Positions 37,171 to 49,790 of a DNA stretch of 64,000 nucleotides are shown here, in pieces. Under the pieces are notes generated by a model that did not search any database, was not told the origin of the DNA, and worked only from the letters and a program-made list of their open reading frames with translations. Numbering within the stretch: position 1 is the stretch's first letter; the number at the start of each line of letters is the position of its first letter. The translations under genes were made by a program, and so were the position numbers. Location: NCBI GenBank assembly GCA_034190875.2, contig CM067344.1, positions 26,576,422-26,640,421 of the forward strand, given 5' to 3'. The DNA comes from Urechis unicinctus (lineage: Eukaryota; Annelida; Polychaeta; Xenopneusta; Urechidae).

Positions 37171-39414
37171 GACTGGGCAAAGATGAGCTACGGCAGTAAT
37201 GATGATAAACCCAGTTATACCTGGCATTTAATCCTATAACAATATTCAACTAATGAACTTACCGTTTACGTTGCAGGCAGAGACGCAGAATTTAGACCAG
37301 CCTCCTCAGCAGAAGCAGCGTGTGTGCCTTATTTGTCTTGTACATCAAATATACTCTTTCCAACTCGTAAATTAATTAGCAGCAAAATTACCACTTGCTG
37401 TCACATCGACATTGAATTAACGCCGTCTCCGTTTTGCCATCCGGTTGATATTAGAAGACTTAATGTGTTGTTCGACTTTTCCAGATAAATATATTGGTAG
37501 TTCATATAGTCTTCAACCAATGTCCACTAATTTGGCATCCCTGTGCTCAATAACAGTTCTCGGAATAATGGATTTCTTATTTCCTTGGATCCCCGCCATT
37601 TAAGTGATACTCCTAATACCCCTATTCCACACAGACCACGAATCCCATGAATTGATCAATTTTAGGATTCGTAGTCGAATCGTTATCAGTTCGTGAAGTT
37701 AATGACTGATTCGTAGGTATTTGTAGTCAGTTCATGCACTTCTTGAGCAATCGGGAACTCGTGGCAAAAGTTTTGAGCTGTTCAAAAATTTTGGCCACGA
37801 ACTTTCGATTCCCAAAAATCTTAGTTATTTCGAAAAAAAATTTGTAGTGTATACTAGGGCATCGTAACTGACCCTTCATCGCTTCGTAGGCATTCGTAGG
37901 TGTTCTTAACTCATTCGGGGAAAATGGAATATTCGGTAAAAACAATACAAATAAACCGGAAGCAAAAAAAATTGGAATTGAGTCATGACACGGATGATTC
38001 ACTTTAGGTGTTTTATTATAACATAGTTACTCCTTGTTATTGGATTCAGGCGTCTATATCAGTGAACACCAAAATGAGCTTATTCTCGGAACATTTTTGT
38101 ACGATTTTGATGACAACGTGCTCCAAAAGGGCCGTAAAAGGCATTTGTAATTTCGGATACGACTCAGAAGGCATCAGTTGACATACAAGAGTAATGTTTA
38201 GTGACACCAATAAGATTCATGAAAGTGGGAGCAGGTGATCCAAATGAAATGAAAGGACTACTCCGGCTTCACCCTTACATCAATAGAACCAGAATCGACG
38301 TCTGCGAGCCCAGCAATCATTGCTTATGCAATTAATTCCTATCATCAATAGATTACATGTTCACACGGAGTACGTAACTATAATTATTACCATAAAATGA
38401 GTTGTATTAGCACTATCAGTCCATATAAACCTCTTTCCAGGAAGCCCCCTACCCCCACTTCAAATCTTCTAAGATGATATATCTGCAGCGGGGTTTGCCC
38501 CAAGTAAGCGTGGGTGGTGCGGAACCGAGAGAGAATCGCTTGCATGCATCCCGCTCAGGAACAACCCGCTTAGGAGCAATGCTCCTGGGGAGGATGTAGC
38601 TGTTAATTCCTTATATATCATATATACTCACATAAATAAAATGCTAAAAATAGTAATTTATTATATGTATTGTAAGAATTAAATTATATTTTCTGTCAAT
38701 ATCGATAAAACATTTCAACAATCAAAATAATTCTTCAAATTTGGAAGACACATGTCAAAGGGAGCATTCATTTCTTTGCCTCTCTTGTCTCGGGCGGCAA
38801 AGCATCTGCAACGACGGAATCTGTTATTCGATAAACGATGCAGATCTTATTCGCCCGGTTACCGGACGAATTATAAACGTTGACAAGCTTTTATTCGTCC
38901 GATAACCGGACGAACAGTGATCAGAGAAATTCTTATTTGTCCGATCACCCCTACCACAACACACGCAAGAATCAAGGTAATAATTTAACCGAGGCAGAAC
39001 GCAAAATGTGCAAGACGTAACTGTACGAAAACATAAGTAATGATACATAAAGCCAAATTCGAAACGTTTACTAAGATGAATATATGCGCAAAGCAATCAT
39101 ATCATCAGGATCAAAGTACTGATATATTACAATAAATGAGAATATGCAATGGTTAATTTGTATTTGGACCCCATAGGTGGGAGTGTGAACTGATCTTATA
39201 GCAACTCTCAACAATTCCACTAAAATTTAATGTTTTGTTTCAATGCTTACAATCCTCTGTCACCCAATTCCCACACACTTATGAACGTTCTTGCACGGAT
39301 AATTCGCTGATTTCCTGTTCCCTACTTCTATCAGTTGTCTTGGAAGCAACATTATCAATTAATATGCAATCGCAATAAGAACTGGCAACAACAATGTAAG
39401 GGGAAGAAAATCAC
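37171..39414. other. Intergenic DNA without recognised genes
   Basis: Degenerate local repeats: TTCGTAG(G) motifs at 37640-37930, and three CCGGTTACCGGACGAA-like units at 38857-38950. Otherwise nothing. Confidence 0.35.
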
Positions 39415-41270
39415 ATACTCTCACTCTCTGATATTCACAAAAAGTTCAGCGCTGGGGAGGGGCTTTTTAATTAAGTGATTATTGTGTTTGGGCAGTGAGC
39501 TCCGAAATACAATCAAATAAAGGTCTACATAATCATTGTTATTATTATTGAGAAGTATTTCATACGTGGAAAGAATAGAAGTACTCAGTAAATACATTTG
39601 TTCAAGTTACGTTTTGGTCTAGTAATTGTAGCAATATCGCCTCTGTTCTGACTCTTTACCATAATGTTATGTTGTTTTGTCTCTAGCCTGATTGGCTTGC
39701 TGGACAATAAAACTGTCACCTCACCTGTCCAAACTTCTATTGTTTCAGTAATGTCTTGTACATATTATGTTTTGTCTCGGTTACTTTAAAAGTTCACGTG
39801 AGGAGACGACATGGTGGTCGAAAGCTTAGAGGAAATATTGACAACAAATCCTTTTGCGTGGATGTGAGAAGTGGTGTATATTGTATAATAGATGGTCGTG
39901 GTCAAAGCAAGCCAGTTCATATTCAAAGTGGCATGCCTGCATTTTAATGCAGATATCTACCTGATGCATTTGAATTCTTAGCCTTGTGTGGCCCCACCAT
40001 CACTCTTGGATATCTCTATTGAAGAATTGAATGCAGCACACCATCTGTTCACAAATGCTTCCAAATTAGTAGCTGAGGGAGCTCAAACTTCAACAGTCCA
40101 CCCTCTCCTGCCTGCATTTGACAGCAGTACAGGACGTGGCATTCACATGTCAGTCATTTGTGATGGACATCCAACTTCTATTTGCACTTTAGTTACAATG
40201 AACACTAACAATAACACTTGGACTTGTGGTTGGTCGTCTTGGCGCTGGGGATGTACACACAAGGTAGTAGTGGAATTTATTCACCTACAACAACGACAAT
40301 TCCTTGATAGTGATTGGAAAAAAATACATGCATAATAAGTTTAATGTTGCAAGTAGGGACAATGTAGCCAAGGTCCTGGCTAAATGGTATATGCACCAAG
40401 AACATATGGACCTGTTTTGCTGTGACGGTTCTGGTTCCTATGAAGAACAAGAATTCTCAATCCATGAGGAAGGTGATTATTTGAAATTCTATTCTCCACC
40501 TATGGCCACAAAGCTAGAAATGATTTCTTACTGGCTAAGAGAGAAAAGAGTAACAAACCCCTTGGCAGCATGTGATTTATCCGAGCACATATTGGTTTAA
40601 CAAAACAAACGAACAGATACCTGCAGATGTCATCTGCTGCAAATGTGGTGCTGACCGGTATTGATAACTGACATGGTCCACATTGTCACTCTACGAGACA
40701 TGAAACACAATGGTAATGAAAAAATTATTAACATGTTATTGCCTCAGTAATGTATATATTTTTAAAAGTAATCGGCCAACTTATGAAGATTTATCATGCT
40801 ACTGTTCACAGGGGTATCTACCTACTGCAATATATACATATGTATTTTATAAAGTTCAAATGTTCTCGTGCATTCTGACCATTGATGTTATATTCGAGTA
40901 TTTTGGCATAAACAGCCTCAATAGCCACTGCCTCAACAGCCTCAACAGACAATGCCTCAGCAGCCTCAACGGCCATTGCCTCAACAGCCTCAACAGAAGT
41001 CAAAACAACATGGTCAATAAATTTATCATCCCTATAATTAGGTCAGGGTTAATAATATGTGTATATCTGTAATATGTAGGGCCCACTGACCTGGCTTTCC
41101 ATAATGCAAGCACCAGTTGTTACTTAAATGTGGTCTTGCAGGTCTTGTTATGTAGTGATGCAGTGTCCAAGTTACTGCTCAGACATCAACAAAATAGTAC
41201 TTTTCAATTTTACATATAACAAATGATAATGCAGATTAATTAATATATTATTCCAATACCTTAAAGATCA
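39415..41270 (+). mobile_element. Unclassified USP-bearing element, + copy (shortened)
   Basis: Diverged inverted copy of 46695-49510. Coding pieces in order: VHVRRRHGGRKLRGNIDNKS (39800), SLLDISIEELNAAHHLFTNA (40005), HMSVICDGHPTS (40150), a CxxW...CTH block (TWTCGW ... GCTHKVVVEF, 40220-40280) resembling a SWIM zinc finger with one Cys altered, a Gln/Pro repeat (CCTCAACAG, 40910-41000), and GPTDLAFHNA then CYLNVVLQVLLCSDAVSKLL (41075). The exon equivalent to 47918-48229 is deleted. Frames change between pieces, so the copy is broken. Confidence 0.6.
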
Positions 41271-42602
41271 GGCGAAATTGGCCAGCATGAATGTTGAATG
41301 CAATAATACACATTCCTGTGCAGGATGTAGATGGAGAAAAAACTTTTAATCACAATATCTCATCATTTTGCATCTTGGATAGCCTCAAGACAGCCTCCTA
41401 CACCCTATGGAGGTATCCACAATCCATGTCATCTACTATGTATAACATAAACCACTATTGTCCCTCTCTGGGATGTTGTCATAACGGATTGTTCCTGTGC
41501 TGGATGTAGATGGGGGGAAACACAATCACAATGTCGCATCATTTTGCATCTAAATACAGACAGATAATGTTGATGTGCTACATAATAAACAAAGGTGATA
41601 AACCACTTCCAGTGCGATCCGTGTTTTTTTCTACGCAGTAACTTACATAGAGTTGTGTGTATAGATTTTAAACAAGCATTATAGCACATGAAACAAAAGA
41701 GCAAGAATTACTAAATCTTTGTCATTATTTCATCTCACCATTTGTCATATGACTTCCAAGTACCATGTGGAGAAAACACAAAGTCAGTGAGACATTTCTT
41801 CTGTGACAGCACAAAAGGAAGATATAACAATGGAAGCAAGGCGACATTTACAACTTCTTGGTATAGTATTAATGACCAGAAGTTAAATCAAATCTTTCTC
41901 TGATCTTTCCTCAATAAGTACTCTCTAGGCTACACCTCATCTTCTTTCTGCAACATACATTTAACATTATGGGGAAGGAGGTCATTGCAACACATACACT
42001 TTGCACAGATGATGACATCCAAATATATAGGTTTAATACTTTGCAGGTTATAAAGTTATTAAATTTCTTTAAATGCATTATTGTGCTTCAAGTTTGTCAT
42101 GAATCAAGAGCAAGGACTTAATCACTTTGTCAAAAATATTTCTAAAATCACTTTTGATCAAGATAATCACCACCATCAAGCATTTACGAATCAGGATAAT
42201 AAATATAGATTTGTTGTTTTGTTATACAAGTTTCTGTATACAAGAGCGGTCTATAACCAGCTATATACATCTAGAGTGTAACAGGAAAATCATAGCTATT
42301 TCTTTTGATAAAAGCCTTGAAACTGGCTAGTTACATGCATGCAGACATGGAAGTACTTTCTTTCTTAATTAAGTAATGAACCAACAAACGCACCAAATGC
42401 CCCATATTCCTGATGATTGGTCAATAATAAAAAAAATCATGTCATTCCAAATATTTTGTCAGAGCTTGTAAAACAATCTAACAAATACTGATTCACAAAA
42501 CTGCATTCAATTGAACAGTGTAACTTAATGCCAATGCATAGCTAAATGGATTGCTAACTGCCATTTGAGGCAATGGAGACCAGATTCGATCTCGCCATAA
42601 AC
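41271..42602. other. Intergenic DNA with a local duplication
   Basis: CCTGTGC(A/T)GGATGTAGATGG and following ~60 bases occur near 41312 and 41485. No gene recognised. Confidence 0.4.
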
Positions 42603-42607
42603 TTTAA

Positions 42608-44750
42608 GTGCCTATCGCACGAAAAATCATGTCATTTTTTTCGCCAGATTACGGTAATATAACCCAGAAGTACCTATTCTGTCTATGTATCAGTCGTCAA
42701 AGTGCGCGCTTTCGGATCGAAATTCGACTTTAAAGTGGAGTCCGGCGTAATGAGACGACGAGCTCATGAATAATTAATCGCCTCCGCGTGACGTCAGCTC
42801 CGGCATTGTTTTCGTTGCGAGGCGCGATCTGCGCTACGATTAGCGCAAAAAGGCTGCTGGTAATTTCGCTATTTCATCACTTCAGGAGAGCGACGAAGAG
42901 ACATGGGATTGCACAGATCTTTAGCAGACCATCGTTGCTTCGGCAGGGCAAATTTCGCCTGCATATTCTAACCAGAAATGAGCGATTCAGACGTCTCCGA
43001 TGAAGAGAAATAAGACACTTGCTATGTCACTGCTGCGCCTGGGACAACGGGGAACTCCCTGCGTCTCTGAGAACGGGCTTACTTTACTGACGTCACACGC
43101 CTGGGCCTGACCTAGATAATGGCTGCCACAGCGTTTTGTCGGGCGCACTAATTTTAACTGACATTTTATCAAATTTTGGCCTTAACTGATCAGGTACTAC
43201 ATTCAGTCAATCAATGAAATAACCAAATTAGATTTTCAAGACTTCTTTTGTCATGTTCTTGCCAGTAGTGATCACCTAAATGGGTAGAAAACAGGACCTT
43301 CATCAATAGCCCATTAGGCATTTCACAGGAATCACTTTGCAACATAGCCCGGCAAGGGTACACATACCACGAAATTGATACCTAATTAGTGCACTGAGGT
43401 AACCAAAACCAATCCCATTCTTTTTTCAAAGAGGTCAATAATTATTGATTGAATAATTCTCACTTTTCTAGCTGGGGTCAATAAATCATGGGTATGTAGA
43501 GCCATGGTAGACCTTGTTAATATTTATAACATGATAAACCTACTGACTTCATATAGTCTATTGCAAGCTAATTCAAATAGGACTAGAATCACTAATTGAA
43601 TAATTCCCACTTTTCTAACTATATATATCTTTTCTAACTATATAGTGTCTTGGTAAAGTGTCCTCCTGCCATAAATACCCTCCTTGGTAGTGTATGTCAC
43701 ATGAATGCTCTGCAGTCTACTGGACAATCTGCAAGGTTACACATACCGCGAAATTGATACCTAATTAGTTCACTTAAGTCACCAAAACCACCCTCTCCGT
43801 TTAATATTGAACCAAGATCTTGTAAAGATTAAAACTAAATCTTTGATTGAACCCTGTGTTATCTGTCAATTCTGTTCGGAACTATATATTCAATATGGAT
43901 GAAGTATCCTAGTTCACACCTCTAGACAATTGTCAAAATCTTTCCAATGTAAACGCAATGTAGACCGGAGTATTTTAAATAATTGTCAGCACGACATTTA
44001 AACCAAATCACGTTCCTCCATTCCGCAAAAGAGAGATTAAATATAATTTTTCGATACAATTTATGACCTACACTTATGTGCAGCTGACGTTTGAAATATC
44101 GACTCTCGGCCTCGATACTTTATGATGGCCGGGTTATAAATCATCATAATGAGATTTTATCGTTGTAAGGGGCGAAGCTTTTTTTATACAAAACAGTATC
44201 GCCATCTTCTGAATGAATGACTGACTATTTTCCTGTGATATTCAGCAGACGTTATACTTTGCATGTGACACAAATGCCACGTAAACATCATCGACCCGAG
44301 GACATGTGTTCGCTGTCGGGCAGAAAATAGTCACGAGCGAAATATCTCGCTTCCCAGACAGATTGTAGTCTCATCTGGCCAATTGTATAAACATTGCTAA
44401 AATTAAACGTTTAAATGGAAAAGCTTTAATATGAGCTATAATCAAATAATAACTCTTGAAATCACAAACAAAACAGCGGCGGAATGTTGATGTTAACTGT
44501 GTCGGCCATATTTAAGTCATTATTAAGAACTTAAGTCACCGTCGAAGGTGTCTCAGCTTTGAGCACGTTTTTAATCCAAACTTTAACTTAAGTTTGTTGG
44601 TGAATACCGCTATGTCACGGCTCAGCGTTTTTAGACAAATTTTAGACTTAAGTCGGTTGGTGAATACGGCCCCAGATGCGACCGGTTTGAGTTTATTGAT
44701 CACATTATGAATTGATTTCAGCGAAGTACATATAACCATGCGATAGGCAC
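42608..44750. mobile_element. 2.1 kb DNA transposon with 12 bp TIRs and TTTAA target duplication
   Basis: Left end GTGCCTATCGCA (42608-42619) and right end TGCGATAGGCAC (44739-44750) are perfect inverted repeats, flanked by TTTAA at 42603-42607 and 44751-44755. Inside are a GC-rich left part with a mini-ORF (MSDSDVSDEEK, 42979-43014), direct repeats (ATACC(A/G)CGAAATTGATACC at 43366 and 43745), and repeated GTTGGTGAATAC near 44600 and 44658. No transposase ORF, so non-autonomous. A TTAA-centred duplication would suit piggyBac or Kolobok, but the family is unassigned. Confidence 0.7.
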
Positions 44751-44755
44751 TTTAA

Positions 44756-46260
44756 GTATCAGGATCAATGACCTCACCCTCTGAAGAGTTATTTCATTAA
44801 GCATTTATTGACTAGAAAGCATATATGTTAAAATATTGAAATTAATTTAAGAAGCTGTTGCAAATTTAATGTCGAATCAAGTATTTTTTTTAAATAGTGA
44901 AAGCAAAATAATTCTTATTTATGTATCAACGACAATTATACTATAATTGCTTTCAACTTCCTTCCATGTTAGTGATGTAACCTGATAAGACAGACAACCA
45001 TGCAATATCATCACATTCTGTGTAAAAAGATCTATGAAATTGATGGGTCACACCTAGAACATTGTCAGTTAAAACGCATTAATGTATGACACAAGAAGGA
45101 TTGTATAAAGTATCCTACAAGATGTACACCTACATCATCGTCATTGAATCATTTCCATCTTTCTCCACATCTAATGTAAACCACATAGTGGCCATTTGTT
45201 ATAGAAGACCCTTTGTGTTCAATTAATGCCCAATGGTGGTATTCAGTTCTTTTCTGCAATAATAGATTTTGTTACTGGCACAACATATTGAAATATATCT
45301 GATTAGAAAAAATAATTCAAATCCTGTGAAGTGTAAATGCTGAATAAGGAATATCTTAACTGCCATTGATATGGTTAAATATATCTAGGGTAAACCTAGC
45401 ATGTTAAGGGCATCTGGGGATTAAACAATCTCCTATGAGTCTTTAAATGTGATATTTTCTGCAGATTAGCATTGAATCTGCATGATTTTTTTTTTTAAAG
45501 AATTAGAGGTGTAGAATGGAAATTGAAATTTGTAGCAGCAATTTGGTCACCATAATTTGTTTGTTCCCTTAAAAGCCTTGAAAATTGAATGTTTCCTACA
45601 ATATGACATGATATGTTTGCGAAAGAAAAATGGTGAAATGAATTCAGCAATATAAACCTTACCAAGAAACCTGCAGATTGATATTGTATAAACAGATGTA
45701 CAGTTACAAATACATGCAAATTTAATAAATTATTATTACCGGTACATAAATTGACAAAATGTATTGCATGTAAGAAAGAGTATATGTTCTTATAAAAAGT
45801 ATATCATATGTAAGCATACAATGCCAAAACAGCAGAAATGGATTTTACTTCACGAACTGACAGAGAAAAGTGTTGTACTTGGTCAATAAATGTAATTACA
45901 TTACCACAGATGGTGCATTGGACTAGTAAGCATATTGATATTGTATATGCACATATACTGTTGCAAATTTATTAAATTATTATAACATAAATTGACAAAA
46001 TGTATTGCATATAAGAAAGTACAAAACGTATATTGATATTTATGATAAGAAACATTTACTTGTGTGCTTGATCTTGCCCATGAATATGTCCTGCATGTCT
46101 GTCCTATCAACATTGATGATTAAAAAGACTGCTCAATCATATCAGCAGGGAGCAACGCTTTCGATTCACTTTTCATCAATGTATGCTGGGCAATGTATGT
46201 CTCAGCATGCATGCTGGGCAATTCGCCTAATCTGCAAGGAGATATTAAATAGGATAAGGT
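44756..46260. other. Intergenic DNA with a local duplication
   Basis: A block around 45695-45830 resembles 45950-46030 (ATAAATTGACAAAATGTATT then GCATRTAAGAAAG in both). No gene recognised. Confidence 0.4.
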
Positions 46261-46261
46261 G

Positions 46262-46690
46262 TTATAATACTATTCTGGCTCATACATTCTTAAAAAGCCT
46301 CCCCCTTTAATTATCAGCACGAGAGCCCGGGTTACACCACACAACTCTTTAGGAGGTGTGTAACCCTGATTGTAGCAATCCTTACAGCAGGGGGAGTCCA
46401 TCCTCCAAGTGGACTCGTCCTGTCACGTGGGATTGTTTTAGCCTGGCCTATCGTGTGGACCCTTTAAAAGGACCACAGATGGGTTAGTCACGGAGATCAT
46501 CTAGTCAGAGGCAAGATTCGGACCGCGAGATTCCAGGGAGTTTCATTGTTGAAATCTTAATAAACCAAATAAGCATCTCTACTCCAGGACTCGCGTTATA
46601 TTCATCTGGCTAGTCCCCACTCCAGCAACTACAGGCAGTGAGTAACTTTACTAAAACGAAGAGCGTGCATAAGCAAGAAAACTCTAGCTT
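46262..46690 (+). mobile_element. LTR-like repeat, copy 1
   Basis: Homologous, same strand, to 47474-47880. Both have TGTTATA(A/G)TACTATTCT at the start, GGATTGTTTTAGCCTGGCCT in the middle, a TATA-type box (CCCTTTAAAAGG here), GAGATCATCTAGTCAGAG, and a polyadenylation signal (TTAATAAACC). The order promoter then poly(A) signal is that of an LTR. Exact ends are uncertain; no CA terminus is obvious. Confidence 0.55.
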
Positions 46691-46734
46691 TACAAAGGTT
46701 TTGGTATAATATATTAATTAATCAGCATCATTAT

Positions 46735-46860
46735 GTTGATGTTGTTTGAGCAGTAAGTTGGACACTTCATCACTGCATAACAAGACCTGCAAGACCATAT
46801 TTAGGTAGCAAGTGTTGCCTGCATTCTGGAATGCCAGGTCAGTGGGCCCTAAAAATTTCA
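46735..46860 (-). pseudogene. USP-like cysteine-box exon of the element
   Basis: GPTDLAFQNAGNTCYLNMVL follows a PPT-like intron end (CTGAAATTTTTAG). The block (L/F).N.GNTCYLN..LQ is the Cys-box signature of ubiquitin-specific proteases. The His box is not seen in the window, so only the exon start is supported. In the + copy, GNTCYLN has become STSCYLN. Confidence 0.5.
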
Positions 46861-47473
46861 GGTATACACATACTATTAACCAACAATCACAGTACCACAT
46901 TCTTTGTATACATGTGAATGAGTCTAGAAACAACAATGCTACAAAACATACAGTAACATACAGTATTGTAACTGGTATTGATCGGACTTACCTTTGCTTC
47001 CATATGTTTTCCTGCCACTGCTGCTTTCCGTGTAACATGTAAGCAATATACTTAACTTATATTGATAAGATGAGCCCCTCACCTAATTATAGAGATGATA
47101 AATACACTGACCTTGTTGTTTTGACTTCTGTTGAGGCTATTGAGGCTGTTGAGGCTATTGAGGCTGTTGGGGCAGCAGTCGTGGGGGTTGTGGCTTCCTT
47201 GACGGTTGTGCCAGGACAGATGCTGAACAATTCATAGTCAAAGAAAAGCATTAGCAAGGAGGTATATTATGTTGCCAAGGAGTCAAAAATAATCATATTT
47301 GGCTGAGAAATATTCTTTCTCTCACATTGACGGAGATACAGGTAGTCAACCCATATAAGAAGATAATATAAACTCTATTCATTTTTGTCTTAATTGCACT
47401 ATTCCTAGCAAGATTCATGACAGGTGGAAGGTGGCGTGGTGTTAGAGTAAGTAGCGATCAGATACCAGGGAGT

Positions 47474-47880
47474 GTTATAGTACTATTCTCATGCGTTTTT
47501 AAAAAACCTCCCCCTTGATTATCAGCACAACAGCCTTGTAACCCTGATAGTAACAACCTTTATAGCCTTGACTTGCAAGCGGGTCCACCCTCAAAGTGAA
47601 CCCGTCGTGTCACACGGGGATTGTTTTAGCCTGGCCTATCGTGTGGACCACCGGTCAAGGGTGGCGGGAAAGCAAGCCAGCTGACTGGGGACCCTTTATA
47701 AGGGCCACACATGGGTCAGACAGGGAGATCATCTAGTCAGAGACAAGATTCAGACCAGGGAGCATATTTGAAACTTAATAAACCCAATAAGCAACTCTAG
47801 TCCCCACTCAAGCATCCACAAGCAGCAACGAACGAAGGAGCGCGCATAAGCGAAGAAATCTAAGTATAGGAGGACTTCCG
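47474..47880 (+). mobile_element. LTR-like repeat, copy 2 (inside the USP element)
   Basis: Same family as 46262-46690, with CCCTTTATAAGGGCC as TATA region and TTAATAAACCC as poly(A) signal. It holds ~45 extra bases (CACCGGTCAAGGGTGGCGGG...) relative to copy 1. No internal retroelement genes accompany either copy, so both look like solo LTRs. Confidence 0.55.
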
Positions 47881-47917
47881 AGTTGCATCTGCATCAGCAT
47901 TGGGGATTTAACCAAGA

Positions 47918-48229
47918 TCAGTCCACCATTAGATGCCCTGTCTGTACAGCAGCTACATTTTCAGCAGTAGCAGGGAGAATGCGGTCATCATGTGGTTGAA
48001 CTATCCCTGGGTACCGTCTCTCAGCATGGCGTACAATCATATCAGCTATGTCTGAGATGATGACATCAGTAAACTTCCTCATAGATGCCAAAACCTCAAC
48101 ATGATCTCTTGGACTCTCTGCCCGCAATAAGAAGTGTAATGCACACACTATGCCATGAGGGCAGGAGCTTGAAAGCCATCCACCTGTTATAAATTTGTTA
48201 TATTGCTTGTCAGCCCCAACTGTAAACAA
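47918..48229 (-). pseudogene. Transposase-type exon related to HMGXB3-like proteins
   Basis: About 100 residues, including KFITGGWLSSSCPHGIVCAL, HFLLRAESPRDHVEVL, VIISDIADMIVRHAERRYPG. The CPHG...LLRAES.RD...D.A pattern resembles the transposon-derived domain in HMG-box protein 3-like proteins (recollection, moderate). The acidic residues are plausible catalytic positions. An acceptor-like TTTACAG precedes it near 48220. Missing from the + copy. Confidence 0.45.
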
Positions 48230-48609
48230 AGGTTGATTTTTAATTTTAAATAGACATGAAACTTTTCATGCCAGAATACTCAAATACAAAATCAAGAATG
48301 CACGAGAACATTTGAACTTTATAAAATACATATGTATATATTGCAGAAGGTAGATACCCCTGTGAACAGTAGCACGATTAATCTTCATAAGTTGGTCGAT
48401 TACTTTCAAAAATATATACATTACTGAGGCAATGACATGTTTATCAATTATTCATTACCATTATGTTTCACGCCTCGTAGTATGACAATATGGGCCTTGT
48501 AAGTTTATCAATATGTGCTCGTATGAATCACATGCCGCTAAGGGGTACGGTACTCTTTTCTCTCTTATCCAGAAGAAAATCATTTCTAGCTTTGTGGAGG
48601 ATAACATTT

Positions 48610-48760
48610 CAAAAAATCACCTTCCTCATGGACTGAGAATTATGCCAGGTCCTGGCAAAATGGTATATGTACGAGGAACATATGGACCTTTTTTCTGTGA
48701 TTGTTCTGATTCCAATGATTAACCAAAATTCTCAGTCCATGAGGTAGGTGATAATAGGTG
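48610..48760. repeat. Foldback created by a local inversion
   Basis: ATCACCTTCCTCATGGACTG at 48616 is the reverse complement of sequence near 48735. The segment between (GGTCCTGGCAAAATGGTATA) reads in the same direction as its + copy homologue at 40371, although the surrounding element is inverted. Confidence 0.65.
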
Positions 48761-49479
48761 TTATTCTTAGTGTTCATTGTAACTACAACGCGTCCAAGTT
48801 GTGAATAGTATATTGGGTGTCCGTCACATATGACAGACATGTGAATGCCACGTCCCGTGCTGCTGTCAAATGCAGACAGGAGAGGGTGAACAGCTGAAGT
48901 TTGAGCTCCCGGCTACTAATTTAAGAGATTTGGCAGCATTTGTGCTGGCCTCAGTGAACAGATGGTATGCTGCATTCATTCTTCAATGAGATATCCAAGA
49001 GTGAAGGTGGGGCCACATAACTCAGCACTCACTGCATCAAGTAGATGTTTGCATTCAAACACAGACATGCCACATCTCTGGGCAGCGGCCATAACAATTT
49101 GACATGATGTCAATTCACAACGCAAAAGACTACGTGATTCGGATACAGTTTTTGTATATGGACCGGCTTGCTTCGACCAGGACTATCTATTATACAATAT
49201 ACACCACTTCTCACATCCATACAAAAGGATTTGTTATCAATATTTTCTCTAAGCTTTCGACCACCATGTCGTCTCCTCACGTGAACTTTTAACGTAACAG
49301 GGACAGAACATAACATGTACAAGACATTACTAGACCAAAACCTAACTTGACCAAAATGTACTTCTATGTAATGCTTCTCAATGATAATGACAATGATTAT
49401 TCAGACCTTTAGTTGATTGCATATCCGAGCTCGCTGCCTATACACAATAATCACTAAATTAAAAAGCCGTTCCCGACTT

Positions 49480-49537
49480 TTTTGTGAGTGAGTGAGTGAG
49501 TGAGTGAGAGTTATTATGTGATTTATATATAGATAAA

Positions 49538-49636
<99 letters not shown>

Positions 49637-49790
49637 ATATATAGATCTATATATATATATATCTCTATCTCTATATCTATCTATCTCTATATATATCTAT
49701 ATCTCTCTCTCTATATATCTCTATATATATCTATATCTCTATATATATATATCTATATCTATCTCTCTATATATATATATATATATACAT
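49480..49790. repeat. Compound (GAGT)n / (TA)n / (TATC)n microsatellite
   Basis: TGAG repeats at 49482-49508, then TA, then mixed TATC/TCTA. No coding content. Confidence 0.9.

Larger units (their letters stand above)
46695..49510 (-). mobile_element. Unclassified USP-bearing element, - copy (longer)
   Basis: Inverted relative of 39415-41270. On the minus strand: VHVRRRHGGRKLRENIDNKS (49280), HMSVICDGHP (48840), then an intact-looking exon 47918-48229 (below), the Gln/Pro repeat near 47115-47165, and GPTDLAFQNAGNTCYLNMVL then QVLLCSDEVSNLLL (46850-46740). An LTR-like repeat is inserted at 47474-47880. The outer flank of both copies matches too (TTAATTTAGTGATTATTGTG-type sequence). Confidence 0.6.

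Noticed and set aside
46262-47880. A single small LTR retroelement (TRIM) spanning both LTR-like repeats
   Set aside because: The DNA between them is continuous with the USP element seen at 41 kb, so it is not retroelement interior.
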